Shown here piece by piece: positions 49,401-61,296 of a stretch of DNA of 64,000 nt. Below the pieces are notes generated by a model, which worked only from the letters and a program-made list of their open reading frames with translations, ran no database searches and was not told the origin of the DNA. Source of the DNA: Eopsaltria australis (lineage: Eukaryota > Chordata > Aves > Passeriformes > Petroicidae); contig JAVTVJ010000011.1 in assembly GCA_034509425.1 (NCBI GenBank), positions 2,418,001 to 2,482,000 of the forward strand, given 5' to 3'. A program made the translations under genes and the position numbers. Numbering within the stretch: the stretch's first letter is position 1; the number at the start of each line of letters is the position of its first letter.

Positions 49401-52326
49401 GATTTTTATTGTGTTGAGAATATCAATATCTTTGAACTTTAATACTTTGCTATATTGGCTTTCAGTAATTTATTTTGGTTGCTCCTGCTTCCCTTTTGGT
49501 AGAAAACAAACTTTTCCACATGTATTGTTTTGGTACATATATACTTCATTAAAAAGTATGAGAAAAGAGATATATTTACCAGCCTGTGATTAGGAGATTA
49601 CTGCCAGTATCTTTCAGTTTCTGTTTATTTAAACCATGGATTTTTATACGGAGGAATAGTTGTACCCTCTTCCAAAGTGAGTGAATAAATGAATTAATAT
49701 GAATAAGTTGCTTTATGCACTATCATGGGAAGATACATATCATTATGGTAGGATAAGGGACTTATTCATTATTATGACCATTGCTAAAGAACTTATCATG
49801 CATTTAAGTGAGATAAATAGCATGTAACAAACTCTGTGAGTAATGAAGGAAAAGGTTTATATATATCTATCAAGTTGTGTGATGCCACTTATTCTGGGTT
49901 TTCTAGCATTTTAATACAACTTGGGTGTAATTAAAGTTGTTGAGAAAATCCAATTTGTCTTAAAATTGGGCTTTGAATAGACATACAATTGGCTTACCAT
50001 GGGCTTTCAGAATTGTCTTTTCAGAATCCCTTAACTGACAAGATGGTTGATGCACTTGTATCTTATTTTACTCCTTTCTCTTTTCATTATGTAAATTTCA
50101 GTTTCCCTTCCAAAACTCAGGACAAAATTTCTTCTTGATGAAGCACCAAGTACGGTCTGTTTTCAAAGGTAAACCAGAAGTCAGAGAACAAAGAGAAAAT
50201 AATGTCTGTGAATACACACATATGAAATAAAAACCTTTCATCTTGTTAGGCTTTACCATGGTAGGATTTTGCACAGACAGAGGCAGAAACAGATGTGGTA
50301 TCTAAGTAGAGAAGAAATGCTTAAAAAAGCAAGGCCAAAATCAGACAAGAGTGTCAGACAGTAGGCTGTATATTGCTTCAGATCTGAACAGTGTTGGCTG
50401 ATACAGGCTGAAGATAATCAATGTGTCCATTTTGTTGACATTTCTGGGAAAGGAGGGGGAGAAATTCTTCTGAGCCTTTTTTTTTTTTTTTCTGCAGCAG
50501 CACAGATGACAGCTAGAAATAAACAGGGTTTTCATGGCTGAAATGTCTGCCAGGCAAGATCATATGCAGGCTCTGCTTGAGGCAGCAAAATGCTGAGCAA
50601 AAGGTTGGGGTAGTAAAACAACTTGATGAGAGGTAGCAGTAGCCCCACATTCTCTTTGCATGTTCAACCCACGTTGCTAATGCATGAGGGTGATGAGCAC
50701 TGCTACAAGTGCAACTAGTATTGAATCCAACATCAGCTCTTGATCTGCCCCTTCCTAAGACCTTTCCCCCTTACCCTTTTGTCAATGGTTGTAATGTTTA
50801 TGTGAAATCAATAAAAAAATGTGTTTTTTAAGAAGAGCCCTGAAGTCCTGACCTTACTACAGAGCTGAGAATTCAACATTCAGCTGAGGATGATATCACC
50901 CACTGTGCAGAGCAACTGGCCAGCTGGTGAGAAATTCCGGCTGTCATCGCAGTGCAGGGAGTTAACATATTTATCAGATACTTGAGATGAAAAAGTGGTA
51001 GTTCATGGGGACTTTTTTTCCCTAAGCCATCTGGTCCTGAGGTGCCTATTACATCTATTATTGAATCATTAAAGTCAATGAGGTGAATAACACGATTAAA
51101 CTTGTTTACTTGTCATGTAACAGTCGGTTAACAGTGAAATGTAACTTCTACTTTCTGTTTTACTCTGCATTTAAAATACATCTCGGTTCCCCTAAGTGAT
51201 ACCTAAAATTAATGCCAGATAAATATCTTTTAATTTGGAGTCTAATTTAAAAGTACATTAATTCTTTTAATTCTGCTCTACATAGGAATATTGTATTGCA
51301 ATCCCTGCAAAGACTGCTCCTTATAATTAAAACAATAAAACATAAATAATTGGCAATAAGTACAGATATGTATACTCATCATTTCACTCTACTAATCAGG
51401 TATGTGCACATTTATGGTGATTCTGCACAAAATGCAGTTTGCTCATGCAATTGTAGGAAAGGCAAAAGGCAGTAAATCTGATCAATATATAAAAGTCTTA
51501 TTTGCATAAAAAGGTTTAAAGCATTTCATTAGATACACTCATAAAAGTGTGAATAAGCAGTTATTGTATTACCATAAATGGATTATACTTCTTTGTACTA
51601 AACTGAGATTTAAATAATATGGATTATACTGTTTGAATTAATTTTTAAAGCCAGGAAATCTTACTGTAGTGACAGTGAAATTTAGTGTAAAGGTTTCAAC
51701 AGCTATAATTAATGTTACCCTAGAAATTAGGAACTAAAGATGCCCTTTTATATTTATGTTAAGACCTCCTTTTGAGATCTGCAAATTTTCAAAAGTGCAA
51801 ATATTCTTAGGTTTAATGCGAAATATTTCTAGTCAAGGGACTCATGTTCCTAGACTTCAGTAGGCTTTAAATTAGAGAATTAATGAATAATATTATATAG
51901 CAATGTAGATAATTATTCATACCAAGAAAAATAGAATTGAATAAAGAAATATAAAAAAACCATTTAAAAATGTATGTATAAACATTGAATTTGCTAGAGA
52001 CATTTCTACATGGTCAACTTTAAGTGGCCTCAGTGTTAATCAGCAGCCTCACACTTCATGTATCTAACCATCTAACATTATATTATGTACTAAGAAAAAG
52101 GAATAGTTTAAAACATTATACTGAAAGGATCTTCCTCCGATACCTTGTCCTGGTAGCTTGACCTCCAGCTACTTGCTTATCAAGCAGATAAAGTTGTGAT
52201 ACCTGGGAAAACTGTGTCCCATTTTCCAAAAAGGTGAAATGAACTAAATAACACTATTGAGGGTTGTTAGAACTAACTTGGCTATACCCAGAAGTATGCT
52301 GGGAATGCTCACAAAATCTTCAGATC
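46431..52326. other. Unique AT-rich stretch without genes
   Basis: No supported gene. Frames of 95 (47002-47289, plus) and 111 codons (48805-49140, minus) match nothing I recognise. Two islands of lower AT content stand out. One is 47680-47935, with CCAAT-like and AATAAA-like motifs and possibly an LTR remnant. The other is 50560-50900, with a strong polyadenylation-like site at 50810. A T15 run lies at 50477-50491. Confidence 0.5.
50477..50491. repeat. Poly-T homopolymer (T15)
   Basis: Fifteen T followed by ctgcagcagcac. On paper this T-run followed by CTGCAG looks like a splice acceptor, but nothing downstream supports an exon. Confidence 0.85.
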
Positions 52327-52440
52327 ATGGAAACATCACAGAACATGTTGAGTTGGAAGGGACTCATCAGGATCATTGAGTCCAACTCCTGGCTCCACAC
52401 AGGACACCAAAAGAGAGGTGTCCCACATAGTCTCTGAAGT
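52327..52440 (-). mobile_element. CR1 LINE 3'-end fragment
   Basis: About 110 bp in reverse orientation. It has atcacagaaca, then gagttggaagggactcatca and gatcattgagtccaactcct, then ctccacacaggacacca. This is the opening of a CR1 3' end seen in antisense. The rest of the element is absent. Confidence 0.88.
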
Positions 52441-52776
52441 TGGTGTTGGAATGCAGCCCTTTTTACTTCGCAGGGATTTTAAACCAACATTAACAGGGTT
52501 CAAAGACATATCATCAACTATTTAAGTGCTTTTCTAAATGAAGATGTTGTGGAGCACAATGAAATTGCTTATCCGTAATACCCATGTCATTAACTCCAAG
52601 GTTTATTTCCATTGCTAATCTATTGTGGTTAGAAGACAGAACAGAAGAATGTTTATTTATATTTGAGTCTTTGTATTCAGTCAGAATATGCTTCATCATT
52701 AACACTGTTATTGCTTTACCATTCAAACTTGTTTCTGTGCTGAACACTTCGTTTTGTGTGATGTTGTTGGTGGTTT

Positions 52777-52834
52777 GGATTGGGGTTTTTTGGTTTGTTT
52801 TGTTTTTTGTAGCTTTTTTTAATTTTTTTTTTTT
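52777..52834. repeat. T/G-rich low-complexity tract
   Basis: Units such as ggtttgttttgttttttg lead into long T runs. It is the complementary flavour of the A/C-rich tracts at 10757-10920 and 33608-33712. Confidence 0.85.
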
Positions 52835-54010
52835 CTGACTATAGTATAAAGAAGGATTACAGGTGAGAAGCTGTGTACCTCACTGGGCACAACAAGAGTC
52901 AATAAGAGGCCATTATCCTAGACTCAGATGAAAGCTCATAGCGTAGGTTTTCATTACGATATTCAGGACATTGAATAAATTATTACCATTAAATGTATCA
53001 CAATCTCAGCTATTCTTCCTTTTACTGTCTATTTCAGTTCTTCATCTAGCCACCACAGAATGATTTTTTTTATTACATTTCATTGTTTAATCTCATCTTG
53101 TGTTTTATATTACTTATTTTCTTGATATTTGTACAAAAAGATGATTTTTTAAAAATTTAGAACTACAATAAAATGTTAGATTAAAGAGATTATTAGCATA
53201 TTACATTCCATTTATCTATGTGCTCTAGATCTTTGACTTTGTTGATTACTCAGTAAAAATTACATGGCAGTTAAAATTTTTTTTTAAATGAAGACAAAAC
53301 TACCAAATTAGTAGAATCAATGCAGAAGTTTAACATAGCTGTAAATAAGTGATGTAGGGATTTAATTGGAATTCCAGAGTGGCTCATAATTTTTATGTGT
53401 ATCTCCCTGAAATATCCACCAGTCTTTGCTCAGATTTTAGAATGATTGGAACATTGCACAAATAAAGTAAGCACAGAAGTATGTCTATGACAAACTTTTC
53501 CATTTTGAAGACCAAATAGGAAAGTAATATAAATGAGCTAGAACTGATGTCTTTGTAATTTAATGACTGAGAATTAGATGGAGGCAGGAGATACACCAGA
53601 ATTAATTCATTCATAATTTTAAAAGCACTGAAAGAAAACCCCAAACAAAAATTATTTCATTACCAGAAACCATAATATCTGTTCCCCTTCCACAGCAGGA
53701 AGTTTGCTAGATTTGATTTTTTCCATGTACACTTTCTGAAAGGAAAATAAGGTGTTCAACATCTATTTATTTATTTTTAAATCAAGAAAGTTCTATTTAA
53801 ATTTTAGAGCTCCTCCAGTTAAAAAAATACAGTAAGAAACAGTTGACAGGATTTGGCTTATAGTCTTCTAACACCCACATTTCTCCATCTCTTCCACCTG
53901 GCAGCTTGGGAAAGCTGCCCAGGTTATACCAGAATGCTTTGGAACAAAACCAGTCCTTTAGCATACTAGGTGTTGACAGGCCAACCTGGTTAACACATGG
54001 TTTTGCCAGG

Positions 54011-54026
54011 AAAAAAAAAAAAAAAA
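54011..54026. repeat. Poly-A homopolymer (A16)
   Basis: Sixteen A following ggttttgccagg. It could be the tail of a plus-strand retrocopy, but the sequence to the left (53860-54010) matches no transcript or transposon I know. Confidence 0.8.
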
Positions 54027-54813
54027 TTATGCTCTCTGGATAAACTGAATCATATTAGCTTTGAACATGTCAGATGATCACTTGGAAAATGTAGTTACAA
54101 TAGTAATGTGATCCTATCCATATTGTAGAAAAAATCTGAGTGACTGAAAAAAAAAAGCAGTCATCACTTCATCCTCAGGTTCTTAAGGCTTTTGGGGGAA
54201 GAACAAAGTCAGGTCAAGTAATAGGTATTTTATGTATTATTTATATTTTTATCTTTTTGTTAACCCTAGGAAGTAGATGCGTCACACCCTGGAACAGCTT
54301 ATTTATTTGTATTGATTAAGAAGGGAGCCTAGAATGGAAAGCTTTGGGGTAGCAGCCTGCATTGCTGACATCTACAGCTGATGAGGCAAGGCTTATTCTT
54401 GCAGATGTACTCATGAAAAATTGTCAAATAATTTATTGTTCTATCTAAGTAGCATCCAAACTGGTCTGAGTTCCAATTACTAAGGAAAATTCAATGCCAC
54501 AATATTAATCTAATGATTCATGAACATCAGAAATTATTCAAATGGTTCTTTCGGATTAGGGTAGAGGGTTTTCCCCATTATTATCATTATTATTGTTATT
54601 GAAGTAGTATCTTGTGATTTTACTCTCAGCTGTCTGGAATGATGCAGATTGGATAATTTCTGATTTTTTAAGCTGTTCTTTAGAGGTTTAGTAAAAACAC
54701 CAGTTTTTCAGTAAGAAAGTTTATTTTTCTAATGAAATTAAGAAGGTCTATCTCCTTATTTGTCTATTTCTGTGACTTTTGCAGGTAAACAGTATCTTTA
54801 AGCACAGACATAG

Positions 54814-55050
54814 TGTTGCCTTTTTCCCAACCTGGAAATGAAACTCGAGATAATTTTAGTAAGGAGGTAATATAAAAGAGGATCTTTTTTGGAAGAACTT
54901 CAGAGGCAGTTGTGGAAAGATGTCTACAAAAACCTACCCACACAGGGATGAGTACATTTTTATAGGTTTTAGGAAGCTAACATAATTGATAAAAATCACC
55001 AATTAGGAGGACAAGTGGTGATGCAATCCCCCCTCCCTCTGCCCCCCCCG
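54814..55050 (-). mobile_element. Probable short retroviral LTR with polypurine tract
   Basis: Read on the minus strand, a purine-rich tract (complement of 55026-55050: aggggggg-type runs) is followed by TGCATCACC at 55025. This is the usual polypurine-tract/LTR 5' junction of a retroelement. A TATA-like CTATAAAAA (complement of 54957-54965) lies about 60 bases in, and the unit can end at GGCAACA (complement of 54814), giving TG...CA ends over 212 bp. The U3 would be unusually short, so the left and right limits are tentative. If right, sequence above 55050 is the 3' end of a degraded internal region, but I recognise no protein motif in its 68-codon frame (55052-55258). No partner LTR was found. 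Confidence 0.42.
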
Positions 55051-58000
55051 GTTAAGCCCTTTTTTCTGGATTCCTCCCCTTGGCACTGGCTGTACTTTGT
55101 CCTTGAAATGTATCTTGAAGAGTTGTCCCAACCTTGGTTCCCAGGAAGAATAAGATAACATAGGTGCCTTTTACTCCCCAAGGCTTGGAGCTCTGGAATT
55201 TATTTTGTCTTTCTGCATAGGGATAAGTAGTGGGACAAGTGCAGGGAAAACTAACCACTTATACAATAGGCTACAGAGCTACAAATATATGTGCGATGAA
55301 TACAGAGAACATAGAACAAAAGGTAAAACCCAAAACGTCGTCATAGCAAACACCATTTTTATCCTTTGGTTGGTCAAAACTGTATCCAAGTATCTACCAG
55401 TGTTAGTACTGTTTAAAATACACAAAGAATAATATTTTTGCGGGTGCATAGGGCACAATGACTTTCTGGCAAAAAAGACAGTATGACTGGACTGTACTGT
55501 GTCTCTCTGCTTAGATGTTCTGTGTGATCAGAATGTCTTTAGATAACAGAATTGGACCATTTTGGTGCTGTTTATAGAAAATTATGTTATTGCTGCTCTT
55601 CACAGAGAATAATTTAGTCTTCTGATTTCTCTAAAACAAAATTGATTTATGTTTCACTTACTTTTGTTAAAAAGTGTAGAGTTATATAAAGCTTCCAAAG
55701 GTAAGCTGAGATAAAATTTTTCTAATTATTTTCTGCTTTTTTTTGACATTGGTATAAAGTTGTATTCTAAAAAAGATATAAAATAAAATGTGTCTTTGGA
55801 AGTATTCGCAAGCTGTATAAAATATATTAAAAGAATTCAATAATTTATGTACCTGAGGAAATATAAGGATGTTGTCCTGTATCAGACCAACATCCTGCAT
55901 CTCTGTGTTTTATAGTTCTTCAGAAAAAGGACTAAACTTTTAAAGACAATCAGCTCAATCAACAAAAACATTTTTGTAATAATTTTAGTTCTTTCTCAGT
56001 GGATGTCTCTACCTTTTAAAAAATAATCCAAATATTTTTTTTTTCAAATCCTCCCTTTAGCAAAGAAATGAAGCACCAAAACTGGAAAGAAGAATGAATC
56101 CTCAAGACATTAATTTATTTTTCTTCCAAAAGGACTTAAAGAAACAAAAACAGATGCAAGGACCACCCTGTTCTTTGCTATGTTAACTAAACAAATATCA
56201 TTCTTTATTTGACTGGAACAAAGATCAGAGGTTGAAAACTGTAATATCATAGCCACAGTTCACTTCTATCTGCAAGGAGAAATTGCGTTACTGTTTACTT
56301 AGGACTAAAACTTCCCAACAACTTGCAATATCTGATACCAAAGAAAACCCTTAGGACATTTATTTAACCTACCTATATGGAAGACCTCCAGCAGCTCTCT
56401 AGCAGCTACCAACAAAAGCTGATCACGTTTTAGAATTTTTAGTTTATTGCTTGAGTGTTGCCACTGTGAGGCAAGGTGGGCATTCCAGCAAAGCTCTTTT
56501 TCATGCTTTTTGAAATAATGGGAGAGATGGCACACATTTGCAGAAGCTATTGTTTTTATGTAACATCCTAACTGGTGGTTAAGAGAAGGTAGAAAAGTCT
56601 AGAAAATTATAAAGCATCTCACACTAATACCATATCATTTATTAAACTGCGTGGATATAAATTAATGAATCTATATTTAAGGACATCTTTATGAAATTAT
56701 TGTGATAGCATTTAGTTTAGTTTAGTTTTGTTTTGTTTTAGTGGGGTTTGTGTGGGTTTGCTTTGGGCTTTGGTTTTTTCTGGTGGACTACTTTACTATG
56801 TTAACACCATGTATAGATAATATATAGTTTTTTAAAGCCTTGCTCTATTTGCTAAGGTACTTCTCCCAAAAGAAGGACAAAGAGATAGCTGCTATGACAC
56901 ATGTTCCAGAAAATGTAATTTCTGAGGAAAGAAAGCAGGAGTCCTCTGGAAGCAGAGAAGCTTATAGCACTGTATACTTATTTATTTTAAGGGATATTTA
57001 TTTAAAGGAAGAGAGTGAGCTTCACTTGTGGAGTGAAATGAAAGTGTGACTTTTTACCTTGGGATTGATAGGAGTTCTGTAAAACTGTGAACCCCTTCAG
57101 TTTTCTTTTAAGAGGATGCACACTCTTGGACACCAGACCTTGTAAAGGCCTGGGTAGAAAGCAGCAGCTTCTGTAAACTCCTTCCGGCGAGGCCACTCTC
57201 AGCACAGAAAGAAATCCTTGCTGGGGCATGTGCCAGAGTAGTCATGAGCACAGCAGCCCATCCTTGACTTTCTGTTCCTAAAGAAAACAATGCATCAATC
57301 ATCAGAGGATCATCCAGCCACTTGGATACAGAAAAGAGCAGAATAAAATTTGTGTTGCTGTGCTGCGGCTCCTTCCTTGTTGCCTAGAAATCTATGCAGC
57401 CCTTGGACAATGGAACCATTCATTTTCCCAGACTTGAGCTTGAGTTAGAAACCAAATTGACTTAAACTCCTGTGGAAAATTGATAAGTTTGAACCTCTCA
57501 GAGGCTGAGCTAAATGAACCCCTGCAGATGATTCTTACCTACAAAAAGATTAGAATGGCTCCACTCCTCAGCCAGGTGTTTCAGTTAAGACCCCACAAAA
57601 AGGTGACAGAAATAGAGTCCATGGGAGGTGATACAAAAAAGCAGGCACATCTATCAAAGGAGACTTTGACTAAGATCTTTTCAAGGATAGAAATAAACTT
57701 CTCAGTTGAGACACAAAATTTTGTAGAAAAATACTTTAAAAAATAAGAAGTTCCACTGGTAAGCAACTGTGATAACTGACAGATGTCAGCAAAACAAGAA
57801 GTGGCTTAAAAGGTATTTGGGAGTCCTCAACACATGCTTCAATTACTGTGGGAACAAGGTAAATCAAAGTGTGTGCCTTGTCCACACAAATAAAATGCTT
57901 TCATTAGGCTAAATTGGTTTAGAAGTAGATCTAGTGATACTGAGGGGGAAAAAGTGTGATTTGAAGACAGACCCTTGTGGTTTTCCCTTTTCTTCTTTTA

Positions 58001-58155
58001 GAAAAAAAAGCTACAATCTGAAAGTTCCCAGATGCTTTTATTTCCTGATGCTGCTCTACTTTTTTTCATAAATTTCATTATTTAAAAATAATTCTCACAA
58101 CATTTTTTTCCATATTTATTGTATAATTTGCCAACTTCCTTGATGTAGGGTGGAG
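55051..58155. other. Non-coding stretch; possible ERV interior at left
   Basis: 55051-55480 may be internal sequence of the suspected retroelement to its left; I could not identify gag, pol or env. A (TTTAG/TTTTG)n low-complexity tract lies at 56711-56780. At 57110-57300 a G+C-richer segment carries two overlapping minus-strand frames (64 and 75 codons). An 88-codon plus-strand frame at 57480-57746 has balanced composition but no recognisable domain. Confidence 0.45.
56711..56780. repeat. (TTTAG)/(TTTTG) low-complexity tract
   Basis: Four TTTAG-type units pass into TTTTG and then TGGG-rich sequence. It is simple sequence without a fixed unit. Confidence 0.85.
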
Positions 58156-58412
58156 ATCACAGAATCACAGGATCAATTAGGTTGCAAAAGATGTCTGAGA
58201 TCATCAAGTCCATAACTGAACATCACTATGTCAACTAGACCAGAGCACTGAGTGCCATGTCCATACTTTCCTTAATAATTTCCAGGGATAGTAACTCCAC
58301 CATGTTCCTTGGCAGCCCATTCCAGTGTCTAAACACCCTCTGTGTGAAGAAATTCCTCCTGTTGTCCAACCTAAACCTCCCCATGAGCGGCTTAAGACTA
58401 TGTCCTATAAAG
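58156..58412 (-). mobile_element. CR1 LINE 3' fragment
   Basis: Reverse-orientation CR1 of about 255 bp. It has the atcacagaatcacaggatc terminus at 58157, a gagatcatcaagtccata block near 58198, cttggcagcccattccagtg near 58309, and aagaaattcctcctgttgtc followed by caacctaaacctcccc near 58348-58384. It is 5'-truncated at about 58412. Confidence 0.95.
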
Positions 58413-61230
58413 ATGTCTAGATTTCTGCCACAAATTTTACATATAAATAGCTGTGTTTTTCAGTTCCAAACCATCCAAATACAAATTTTCAAGACCAAAT
58501 ACGCTGCAACAATTTTATTTTAGCGTTTTTAGAAAGTATGATTCTTTGAGAGAAATGCAAGTGGTGTGGGTGGTTGTGGTGGAGGGTGATGTTAATAAGT
58601 TCATGAGTGTTTTCCAAATATTTTCTGCATTCTACTAGTATTTTTAAATAGTTAGATAAATTGCAGTATTTTTCAACATAAAAATAATTAATTATTCTTA
58701 ATTATAAAAACCCTTCTGAATCTATTTCTGTCCAAGTTTGTTGAGAGTTTTTGGAAAAAAGATGTAGAATAACATTAAAAAACTATACTTTTCTGATCCT
58801 CTTCTTGCAATTTATATATTAAATTAACAGTGTTAATTTACCCACACGGAAAGGATTGGTTTCATGTTTATAGTTTTTTGAAGAAAAACTCTGACATTTT
58901 TCTAGAATGCTTAACAACACCTATTGCACTGAAATGCTATTCCAAAATGTTTGCTATACTTTTGTATCAGTATTATGTAGATAAACTAATTAATGTAATT
59001 TATTTGATTGTAAGAGTGATGTATATATTCTCTTCTGTACATATAAAATGTTAATTTATCTTCTCCTACTCCACTCCAGCCATATTTTACTGCTTTCTTT
59101 TGCTATTCCATTTTTTCCTGTTTATTTTTCCCAGTGTTATAATCAGGATTCATCCCTTTACCAGCTCTCTTATTTCTGATTTTGTTACAATCTTATTTTT
59201 CTTTCATTCCTGTTGTATCTCATGACTTTCCCACTCCCCATAATTTCCACATCACAAAATACTCTACCATTTTTTCACATAGCTTACTGTTTCTCTCATT
59301 CCTGCCCATGAAGCATGACAGTTTTCCATTATCTTATTTTCAAATTAGTATTCCAATGCTATTTTCTTTAATTATCCATCTGAACTCATCAGTCATGAAT
59401 TCACACAAGCACTCACCTCCCAACAGCTTCCACTAATGACTGCCGGACATCTAGTTTGAGCACCACTTTCTCCTGACTTATCAGAATTTTCTGTAAAGAA
59501 TTATTACAGCAGTAGCAAGACAGAATGACGTTATACTACTTTTCAGAGTCTCATTTCTAATATACTGTGCATTTTTATTGTACATTTTTCCCTCTGTAGA
59601 CCTCTTCTCTTCACAGATTGTATACAAAGCTACGTGTTTCAAATAAAAATAAAACTCTTTTGGCTGCACATGTTATTGCAATATACACTCTTCGTTTAAA
59701 CCAAAGTCTGCAGTTTAAGTTCCTACAGGAATTTTTCCCTTCTAAAATATTTGTTCAGTCAATAACCATTCTCTCACAGCTATCTCAAAGGCATTCAAAC
59801 AAATACTTCAAGTTCCAGTAGGACAGGACTCCTACTTTCTAATGCTACATGAATCATTAATGGGAACAGCCTCAGATTTTCTTACAATAACAAGTAGAAG
59901 ATAAAAGCATAAGCTGAATGCATTTCCAAAGTCCTTGTCTATCTATAACTAGAACACAGGGTAAATATTTTCTTTCAGGAATTGCAATTCAGAGAATGTT
60001 AAACTTTTGTATTGATTAAGCAGTATTGTAACTGGTTGGAATAATTTAATCCCTTTTTATATCTGTAATACAACATTCCAATATATTAAATAAGGAAGAA
60101 TGATCCAGCACACTTCATTTACATTAAGTGGCTTTGAAAACTAACTCAATTTTTACTGAAAGGAAGTCTGAAAAAGTTCCATATTATTTTGGGTGAAGTG
60201 CAAGTCCCCAGTCTGAAAGAAAACAATTATCCAGAGATTATGGACTTCCTTTAGGGGAAATAAACCCCTTACACTTCATCCCAAGCTTCGTGGGAAAGAA
60301 AAGAAAAATCTCTAGAATATATTTAGTATTATATTTATATAGTGATAACAGTGATTCAGCCTGGAATGTGTTTTCAAGAGTAGCACTTCTCCTCAGACCA
60401 GGCATTTGATGTTGAAATAGTGACAATGGTATTAGTCTTTATCTTATAAAATGATACTGCCTACACATCAAATCATGGAACCATATTGTCATAGTTCTGC
60501 ATCAGAAAATATTACAGTGTCTCCTGACAAAATTTGTTGAATAATTTATATAAAACTTTTTTTTCTGATAACCTGAACAAATATGTGACAATTGGGTAAC
60601 CTAATCTGATAAAACTGCTCATATCCAAAGAATTCTAAAAAGCAAGGATTCCAACTCAGGGTTTTTTGGTTTTGTTTGAGGGTTTTGTTTTTTCCTCCAG
60701 ATTTGATTTGCAACCAAAATGAAAAAAATTAATTAGTTTATCTATTTTCTTAGAGTGTCTTATTGTAAGAAAATAAATCATATATACTTGTGTTTCTTTT
60801 TTGGGTTACATATATTTTTTGCCAACTGACCAGCATTTGAAGACCTTTTCTTAAGGCATGTAATTCTCCTTCAATGCTTATGAAGTCTGAAGGGCACACT
60901 GGAATGTTTAATACTTAAAAAGAAAAAACACCATCGTGATTTTAGGGAAATATATATATGTATATTTTACCTGTTTCTATGTAGTAACAAGAATGTTATG
61001 TAACCCATCCACAGTACTAAAGTTTAAACAGGAAATCTTTGTGTATCTTTCAAAGTTTTGCAGTTATCATCTGTTTAAAATTGGGAAAGTTGTAGAGGAA
61101 AAGTCTTTTATTTTGGTTGAAAGATATATTACCCGCTTACTGATTTACTTAAGAGCATGTGAATACAGCATGAATTTAAAGTCTCCTTCTGTTTTCTTGG
61201 GGAGAAGGGGGGACTTGGTTATTCTTCTTG
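58413..61230. other. Unique AT-rich non-coding stretch
   Basis: No gene or transposon is recognisable. Pyrimidine-rich sequence at 59050-59440 gives an 84-codon Ser/Phe-rich frame that is a composition effect. A T/G-rich tract lies at 60661-60696. Confidence 0.55.
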
Positions 61231-61296
61231 GGTTTTTTTTTTCTTTTTTTTTTTTTTTTTTTCTTTTTTGTTTTTTTGGTTTTTTTTGTTTTTATT
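61231..61296. repeat. Long T-rich tract
   Basis: About 66 bases almost entirely T, broken by single C or G. It sits inside the longest frame of the window (178 codons, 60936-61472), whose Phe-rich core is produced by this tract. That frame is not evidence of a gene. Confidence 0.92.

Larger units (their letters stand above)
52441..54813. other. Unique AT-rich stretch with simple tracts
   Basis: No gene is recognisable. There is a T/G-rich low-complexity tract at 52777-52834 and an A16 run at 54011-54026. An ATT-type repeat lies at 54577-54602. Frames of 77-84 codons overlap on opposite strands at 52514-52838 and appear incidental. Confidence 0.55.

Noticed and set aside
50477..50500. T15 followed by CTGCAG, like a 3' splice site
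   Set aside because: No open frame or donor in a sensible position follows. A T run next to CTGCAG is common by chance.
57480..57746. 88-codon plus-strand frame, Lys/Glu-rich and soluble-looking
   Set aside because: No recognised family and no flanking gene signals; kept only as a note in the gap description.
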